From positions 201,678,244 to 201,742,243 of the forward strand of contig CP136061.1 of assembly GCA_032622095.1 (NCBI GenBank): a DNA stretch of 64,000 nt, in the 5' to 3' direction. Below are positions 39,701-48,700 of the stretch, in pieces. Origin of the DNA: Siphonodentalium dalli (taxonomy: Eukaryota > Mollusca > Scaphopoda > Gadilida > Siphonodentaliidae). The position numbers were made by a program, and so were the translations under genes. The notes beneath the pieces are model-generated. The model was given only the letters and a program-made list of their open reading frames with translations, had not been told where the DNA came from and did no database searches. Each line of letters opens with the position of its first letter. Positions within the stretch are counted from its first letter, which is position 1.

Positions 39701-42700
39701 TGCATGTACGACCATGTTATGTTTTTTGCCATATAGTATTACTCGTTTGGACATTCCTGAAAAATAAATGACCCAAGAAAATTTCAAATGGCCCCACAAA
39801 TATTGAAAATGGACCAAGTTTTGGTCCAACAGTTTTTTGGTCCAGCACTGATTCCCAGAAACTCAAAATTATTTTTGTATCCAGAATATTTTAATTTGTT
39901 ATTTGGTTCAGTTGGAGCAAAAATGGAATGATTGCGTAATATAATTGTACCAAAATAGCATGTAAATTTGATTTCATGTTTAATGTTGAATTTATACTTT
40001 CCAATGAGTTTTAAAGGGACAGGCCTTCTTTGTCTACTATATAATTTGAGACTTCCGTATATGTGTATATATGTATATGTGTACTTTATAGAATCGTCAA
40101 CGGCTGGCTCGATTGAGTTAAAACTTCCCATCTAAGGGTAAAAACCCACGAACACCGTAGTTGTCGCGTTTTGGTGAAGCTCTGAGCACCCTTTATCCAC
40201 TCCCAAATCACCGCAAAGGCACGGCGTGGGTTAATCAAGTGATTATTTAATGAGCGTTTGTTTTTGACGCATCGCTATAAAGAGCGACTGTTTACCATTC
40301 AACGTTATTAGCATCTGCAGAGAGATATACGGGAACATTGAGTGGTTTCCTATGCGGGGAGATTTATTGGATGCCATAGTACTCTTACAACATCATTGTT
40401 ATAGTATGTATGACACTTAGGTCAGGGCTTAGGGGGGGGGGGGGTAGTTATAGGCATAATGCTTCTCAGAAATCCCGGTTACAAACAAACACTCACAATT
40501 TCGTATTTACGCAAACGTATACGGGAACAAGTGCTTTCCTATTTTTAGAACGCAACACATGTTACGTCGCGTTGGTGATGGCGTTCACGACGGGATTAAT
40601 TGACTGTCCGCTCTTTGCGAGGATGGGGTTCACGACGGGATTAACTTTGCGTTGACCATCTCGTAAGGGTGGACAACCTCTGTCAGGGGCTGCTCAATGG
40701 CCACGGGCAGGTTAAAAAAAATCATACCTGTATAGACATGAGCGTATTGTGTTCCTAAGAACGCGGAGCGTGTTGTGTTCCTAAGAATGCGGATCGGGTA
40801 AGTTTTTCCGCCCTAGGTGAGCTCAAACTTCGTATATAAGTGTAAAAACACACGGGGATCGTCGACGTTGCATTGTGTGAAACATTCTTATGTCTGTCGT
40901 TCCTAGGAACGGGGGAATTTTTCATCGGGTCAGTCTTAACCTTCAAACGGGTACCCACAAATTATATATTGTGACCCCGACATGACCTTGACCTTGAAAA
41001 TGATCAATTCAAGGTCAAATCGGGTAAAATATTGAAAAACCCAATATTAACTCATTGAAAAACACAAACAAAACATAAAACATTGTCATGTTTCTGACCA
41101 AGCACGCCAGTGGCGGGCTAACCTGCTAGTCTACTATATATTTTGAGACTTCCGTATATATATATGTGTGTGTGTGTGTGTGTATATATGTGGGTACTTC
41201 ATAGAATCGAAAACGGCTGCGCGGATCGAGCTCAAATTTCGTATATACGGGTAAAAACCCACGGGGATCGTCAACGTCGCATTTTGGACAAGCTCTGAGC
41301 ACTCATTCTCCACTCCCAATCATCAAAATCACCGCAAACGGCACTTCGGGGGTTAAGGCATCAACGATCTTTATATTGACCATATTTGGAGTTGTTAACT
41401 GACTAACGCTCTCTATTGCCATCGACGTTGCTTAACGGTTCCCCATGCGTACGAAACTACGGATGCAAAATGCGAAATGCATTTATCTCGATTAAAAAGG
41501 CAGAATTAACTCATTGGAAAACAAAAAATGCATGTTGTGTGATTCTTATGTCTGTCGTTCCTAGGAACGGGGGAAATTTTCATTGGGTCAGTTTTTTCCG
41601 CCCGATGTACCTTAAATCATACCTCTTTTAGGGACGGGTACCATAATTTCTCTTGATTAAAAGGCAGAATTAACTCATTGAAAAAAAAAAAATGCGTGTT
41701 GTGTGATTCTTATGTCTGTCATTCCTAGGAAGGGGGGGGGATTTCATCGGGTCAGTTTTTCCGCCCGAAAAAGGCAGAATTAACTCATTGAAAAACAAAA
41801 AATTCAATTAAAAATTCATTTAAAAAATTTAAAAATAAAAAAAACAATTAAATTAAAAAATTAATTAAAAAAAATAATTAAACAAATTTAAAAATTGTCA
41901 TGTTTCTGACAAACGCCGCCAGTGGCGGGCTATGAAACTACCAATGCAAAACGCGAAATGCATTTATCTCGATTAAAAAGGCAGAATTAACGTGTTGTGT
42001 GATAGATTCTTTTAGGGACGGGTACTGCGTGCTGTGTGAAAACAAAAAATGCGTGTTGTGTGATTCTTATGTCTGTCGTTCCTAGGCACGGGGGAAATTT
42101 TAATCGGGTCAGTTTTTCCGCCCGATGTACCTTAAATCATACCTATTTTAGGGACGGGTACTGCGTGTTGTGTGATTCTTATGTCTTCTTCACCTTAATC
42201 GGGTAAAATAAGGTCTAATCGGGTAAATTCAAAAATCCAGTGAATTAAAAATGCACATTTAACTCATGTTATAAACAAAAAATTAATATTAACTCATTGA
42301 AAAAAATAATTAAATTAAAAATAATTAAAAAAATAACAAATTGTCATGTTTCTGACGAACGCCGCCAGTGGCGGGCTAACCTGCTAGTCTACTATATATT
42401 TTGAGAACTCTGTATATAAATATATAAATATATGTGTCCTTTATGACTCGAAAATGGCTGGACTGATTGGGCTCAAACTTCCCATCTAAGGGTAAAAACC
42501 CACGGGAATCGTCGTCATGGCGTTTTGGAGAAGCTCAGAGCACCCGTTCTTCACTCCCAATCATCAAAATCACCGTCCTCGGCACTGCAGGGGTTAAGAC
42601 AGTCACGCTCTTTATATTGACCAAATTTGGCGTTGTTTACCGAGTAACACTCTTTATTGCCATCGGCGTTGCTAAACGGTCACCTATGCGTACGAAACTA

Positions 42701-45700
42701 CGGATGCAAAACGCACCGGAACGGCGGAATGCATTTATCTTGATTAAAAAGGCAGAATTAACTCATTGGAAAACAACAAATGCGTGTCGTGTGATTCTTA
42801 TGTCTGTCATTCCTAGGAACGGGGGGAGATTTTAATCAAATCATACCTCTTTTAGTGACGGGTACCATAATTTCTCTTGATTAAAAAGGCAGAATTAACT
42901 CATTGAAAAACAAAAAATGCGTGTTGTGTGATTCTTATGTCTGTCGTTCTTAGGAAGGGGGGAGAATTTCATCGGGTCACCTTAAATCATACCTCTTTTA
43001 GGGACGGGTACCATAATTTCTCTTGATTAAAAAGGCAGAATTAACTCATTGAAAAACAAAAAATGCGTGTTGTGTGATTCTTATGTCTGTCGTTCCTAGG
43101 AAGGGGGAGATTTTCATCGGGTTAGTTTTTCCGCCCGATGTATCGTAAATCACACCTCTTTTAGGGACGGGTACCATCATTTCTCTTGATTAAAAAGGCA
43201 GAATTAACTCATTGAAAAACAAAAAATTAAATTAAAAAATTAAAAAGGCAGAATTAACTCATTGAATAAAAATAATTTTAAAAATGTCATGTTTCTGACC
43301 AACCACGCCAGTGGCGGGCTAACCTGCTAGTAGCTTATAATTTAGAAATAACATTTATCAAATTATGATAATTTCATCAAGAATATACTAATGGTATAGC
43401 ATAAAGATGATATGGATGCGATATAATTCACAAAACACACTTTGTGTCAGAGAAAATGCAGGTCGAGTGTTGTTTAGTTTCTCGCAAAAAGCACAGTGAA
43501 TTGTTTATAAGCAGAGTCACGATATTGCATCATTTCCTAATTTAGATTTGCATGCATTATACGTCAGTTGTAAAACCCCTAATTTGGTCTACAACATACA
43601 ATACTATCATAGTAAATTCCTTATTTGGTATGTGACGTAATTACCATAGGTTAGGAGAAAATACTAACTGGATTGAAAAATATTCATCTGTTTGCAAGAA
43701 CAATTATATTATGTACATGTCTTCTGTCTGATCATTTCCCAATCATGAAGAAACATGGATTAGCTGGATTTTGAACTGACAGCGGGTAGAGTGGGTCGAT
43801 TAAAATAAAATTTGGTGTGAGTTGAATGCAATTGTGCCAATAATTTGATCTTCGCCTTCCACAGCGCAATGGAACATTTTCATTGGACGATCTGGTCATT
43901 CCGAGTGTTTGTCTATAAACAAATGGTTCTGCAACGTTTTTTATTATACCCCCACTTTCGAGGAAAATGGGGGGTATACTGGATTGACTGCGTCAGTCCG
44001 TCCGTCACGCTTTCTCCCTCCGTGTGTCCGTCCGTCCGTCTGTCCATCCGACCTCATAACTCGAAAAACTATGAACCGATTTCAATAATTTTGTATGCAA
44101 TCTCCTTAGGACGGTCTCTCCGCATGATGCTAATTGCGGTTCGGTCCGACTTTTTTTTTTCAAGTTACGCCTCATTTTTGACTTATTTTGACTTAGAAAA
44201 TTCTGTCCGACTTAATAACTTTAACAAATATGAACCGATTTCAATAATTTATGGTATACATTGTTCTCACAATACCCTCTCTACATGATGTGGCTAGGGA
44301 TTGGCTCAAACTGTTTTTCGTAATATTACACTTAATTTTCGACTTATTCTGACTTAGAAAATTCTGTCTGACTTAATAACTTTAACAAATATGAACCAAT
44401 TTGAATAATTTTTTCTGTACAAGCTTCTTGTGACACCATATTGATATAATTAGTCCAAATTTTTCTTTAAAGTTAAAAGTCTTTTTTGTTGGGTTTACGG
44501 ATAATGCGGGTTGAATTTGCCATGGTGGGGGTATGCTAGCACTCGAGTGCACACCTCTTGTTTTTGTTTACATAACAAAGCATACAAACGTGACAATAAC
44601 ATGCAATGTATGCAATATTTATGATTGGAATAAGAACAAAATCTGTCTATTTATATAATATTCTTTCTGTTTTTGGCGGTTTTAGCAGATGTGACTATTT
44701 TAACAGCAATACCCACCGCAAAGGCCGCCCGTATCTTTAAAGGTACACAATCCGATCAGACGCTCCTAAGTTACTATTTCTTTGGCTTCAGGGGTAAAAA
44801 ATATTTGATTCGAGTCGAGGAACCTACCCATCAAAGCTCAGAGTGATCAGATATCGATTTTTGAAGTTTATTAAACTTCAAAAATTGATATCTGATCACT
44901 CTGAGCTTTGATGATTAGGTTCCTCGACTCGAATCAAATATTTTTTACCCCCGAAGCCAAAGAAATAGTAATTTAGGAGCGTCTGATCGGATTGAGTATC
45001 TTTAAACTGACATGGATTATAATAATATAAATTTTTCGCCTACTCAATAAGAGAATGCCATACTCAATTATTTTCTGAGGTCATTTAGACATTATGTAAA
45101 TTAAAATGACTTAGTTGCCTGTTTATATTCCAGGTTCAAATCTGAAGAAGAAGTTGTGGCCTTGGCAAACATACAAGCAAATGGTCTAGCAAGTAAGGTT
45201 ACACTCTTTGTCGAGGATACATCGCTAACAAGACCGATTAGTAAAATGCAAACAATGCTTTGGACTAGCACAACACAAAGACGAAACATGGTCATCTGAA
45301 GACTGCTTTATTGCTTCATATAATTTTCTAAATTTTCAATTAAACTTGTGGTTTCTTACAAAAAGGAAACTTTGCGAGGACATGAATTTGTAGTTTCGAG
45401 ATGATATTTGTCCGCTTCAACAGTACAGGTCCACAAATATTTATTGACCGTTTTGGGTAATCTTTGTTGAAAACTTTGACAACCATGTAATCCAGTCCCA
45501 ATCCTGGATATAGTGTGTCTGATATTTGCAGAATGAGGTCTCCAAATGGAGAATTTAGTGATGATACCCCACAGCGGGATAGCATCACCAAATTCACCCT
45601 CTGGGAACCTCATTCTGCTTAGGCCTCATCTTCTGGGATGTATCTATAGTCTCAAATTAACATTGTTTTTAGTTACTGTTTCCCTTCTGTTCAGTGTCAA

Positions 45701-48700
45701 TATCGCTGAAGGGGTCACTCTCACCAAAAAAAGTGCTGAAGGGTACACAGGGTTTGAAAATGTGCTGAAGGGTTTGTGATCGGCACGAACACCATTACTT
45801 AAATTGTGTTTATGAAAGTCTGGCGCCCATTACCAATTTGTATATTCAGTATATTTTAATATTCATTGGAGCATAAACAATTATTCTCTAACAGAAATCA
45901 TGGCAGATACGGAAACTGAACGTCCTTTAGAACGACATTTCAAAACCTGTGTACCCTTCAGCACATTTTAAAAAACCTGTGTACCCTTCAGCACTTTTTT
46001 AGCTCACCTGAGACGAAGTCTCCGGTGGAGCTTTAGTCATCACTCCTCGTCCGTCGTCCGTCCGTCTGTCCGTCAAGAATCATCTTCTCCGCCAAAACTG
46101 TAAGACGGAACGGGTTCATATTTGGTGTGGATGTTCCCTAGGTGAATCACATTCAGATTTATTCAAATTAGGTCATCAGGTCAATTAGTTGAGAAAGCAG
46201 GGCCACAACTCTATTCCTTCATAGTAATTCTTAGAACGACTTTTTTCCAGAACTATAAGGCCGAATGGGCTCATATTTGGTGTGGATGTTCCCTATGTGA
46301 CTCACATTCAGATTTGATGAGGTCACCAGGTTGATTAGTTGAGAAACCAGGGCCATAACTCTTTCCCTCCATAGTAATTCTTTTAAACATCTTCTTCTCA
46401 AATACCATCAGGCCAAATGGGTTCATATTTGGTATGAAGGATCCTTGGTTGACTGGGGTTCAGATTTGTTCAAATGAGGTCACTGGGTCAAATGTGGGTG
46501 GGGCCAGGGACATAACTAAAAAAAAAAAAAAAATCAAATTAAACTCTTTAACCAAAAAAGAAAAGAATAGAAAAGAAATGATATATTAAAAAATAAAAGA
46601 ATATTTTTAAAAAACTGGAATTGTTTTTTTTATTAAAATATTTTAAAAAAAATTGTATTTAACTCCATGGTCAATTATATATATATATTGTTTAACATTT
46701 TTTGAAAATTGAAAAACTAATGCCATTACATTTCTGAAGGTTGTGCCCCCTGGCCCTTCACTCCCAAAAATAAAATTTACTCAAATTCTTGACAGAATCA
46801 TTAATAAGAAGCATTTACTTTGGCTGTAACTGTATATATGCTGGGTATGCCTACACAAGCATGTCAATCTTGACATGTTTATAAACATTCCTTGCAGATC
46901 TGCTAGAAGTCATTAATTCCCAATCTATCATGTATTGTTCAAATCAGGACTAATAGCATGTCTGTCATTTGCAGAATGAGGTCCCCAGAGGGTGAATTTA
47001 GTGATGCTATCCCGCACAGCGGCCTAGCATCACCAAATTCACCCTCTGGAGACCTCATTCTGCTTAGGCCTCATCTTCTGGGAAGTATCTATAGTATCAA
47101 ATTAACATTGTTGTTAGTTACATTTCCCTTCTAGGAAGTTTCTATATCCCCTAATTTGCAGAAGATAAATTCATAATTGAGGTGCCCAATGGGTGAACAT
47201 CACCAACTTCAACTGGGAAACTTCAATCTTATCCTAGGTTATATAATACATTGTGTTGCTTGAGGCCAGGCATGCACAATATTAATGTAGGAACAGACAT
47301 GCTTTTAGTGATGCTATCCCACACAGCGGGCTAGCATCACCAAATTCACCATCTGGAGACCTCATTCTGCTTAGGAATTTACATTGTTGTTAGTTAAATT
47401 TCCGTTCTAGGAAGTTTCTATATCCCCTAATTTGCAGAAGATAAAATTCATAAATGAGGTGCCCAATGGGTGAATATCACCAACTTCAACTGGGGAACTT
47501 AAATCTTATCCTTATCAGATTTGTGAAAATGGGATCACAAAGTCAAATAAGGGCAGAGCCAGAGACTTAACTATTTCACTACATAGTAATTCTTAAAATA
47601 TGTTTGCAAGAACTAGTTGGCTTATATAGAATGGAATGTTCTTCCTTGACTGCAATTCAGATTTTTTTAAATGGAGTCACCTGGTCAAATAGGGGCCAAG
47701 CGAAGGACAGTTTCCCTCTTAATATGCTTCCTTCACAAGGTCAATCAGGTCTATTTTACTGATATTTATGATATGTATGAAGGGTTCTTTGGTGTCTGGG
47801 ATTCAAATTTATTCAGATGGGGTCACCAGGTTAAATAGGGTGGGACCAGGGACATAACTATATGTCTCTATAGTAATTCTTAAAATGTCTTCTCAAGAGA
47901 GTTTGGACTATTTAGCTTACATATAGTATGGAGGAATCAGGAGGATCCTTTAGTGACTGAGATTCAGATTTGTTAAAATGAGGTCAACCTGTCAAGAAAT
48001 GGCAGGCTATGGGGAGTTAACACTTTTGTGTCTAATAAAATCATTGAAATACCAAATTCATTAAAACATCTACCTTGGAACCACCTGACTGATTGGTCTG
48101 ACATACATGTATTGTGTTTTGGGTCCATGGATAATTGGGCTTCAAACATGTCTAAATGGTTTTAGAAAAAGGCGCTTGTGAGATTGGAAATTTCCAACAA
48201 TTGAGAAAGTTTGAGGTGTCGGTTGTGAAATTCCAACCTAAGACTTGGGAGTCTGGAGCCCGGTCGGGAGGGGACTTGTTGAGCTGGAGGAGGGGGGCGA
48301 TCAGTAGTGTACAGTTGGCAATTTCAAGGTGGATTTTCACCAATCTACATACTTGAAGTCTCTCTAGCCACATATCCTGTTTAAATCTACTTCTTTTAAA
48401 GTGATTATGAAAAGTGCTGACTGTTTTGGTCTCCAGAGTCCCAGTCTTATCATTCTTTGCAGTCTGGTGGGCGACCCCACAGTCATTGACTGTCTTGTTT
48501 GGTGAGAGTGACCCCTTCAGCGTCAATATCCCCTAATTTGCAGAAGATAAAATGCATAATCGCGCTGACTTATGGGTGAACACCACTAACTTCAACTGAG
48601 GAACTTAATCTGATCCCAGGTCTCCCATGGCAGTTGAGGCCTAAGCAAAATGATGTTTCCAGAGGGTTAATTTTTTTGGTGTAAATTAATTGACATAGAT

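Larger units (their letters stand above)
46001..48500 (+). repeat. Hairpin-headed repeat (AGCTCACC type), copy 2
   Basis: Head AGCTCACCTGAGAC (46001-46014), GAA, GTCTCCGGTGGAGCT (46018-46032); CCGTC tract; modules with CTTTCCCTCCATAGTAATTC; AT-rich block at 46520-46660; then the same downstream blocks as the 12 kb copy up to CAGTCATTGACTGTCTTG near 48497. Longer than copy 1 because family D hairpins and a duplicated AGATAAA..TGAGGTGCCCAATGGGTGA block are inserted. Confidence 0.78.

Noticed and set aside
42467-42835. 122-codon frame in the third Helitron-like unit
   Set aside because: Not Rep or helicase; repetitive sequence shared by all units.
43845-44288. 147-codon plus-strand frame
   Set aside because: Runs through the hairpin head and CCGTC tract of a repeat; Ser/Val repetition comes from the tract.
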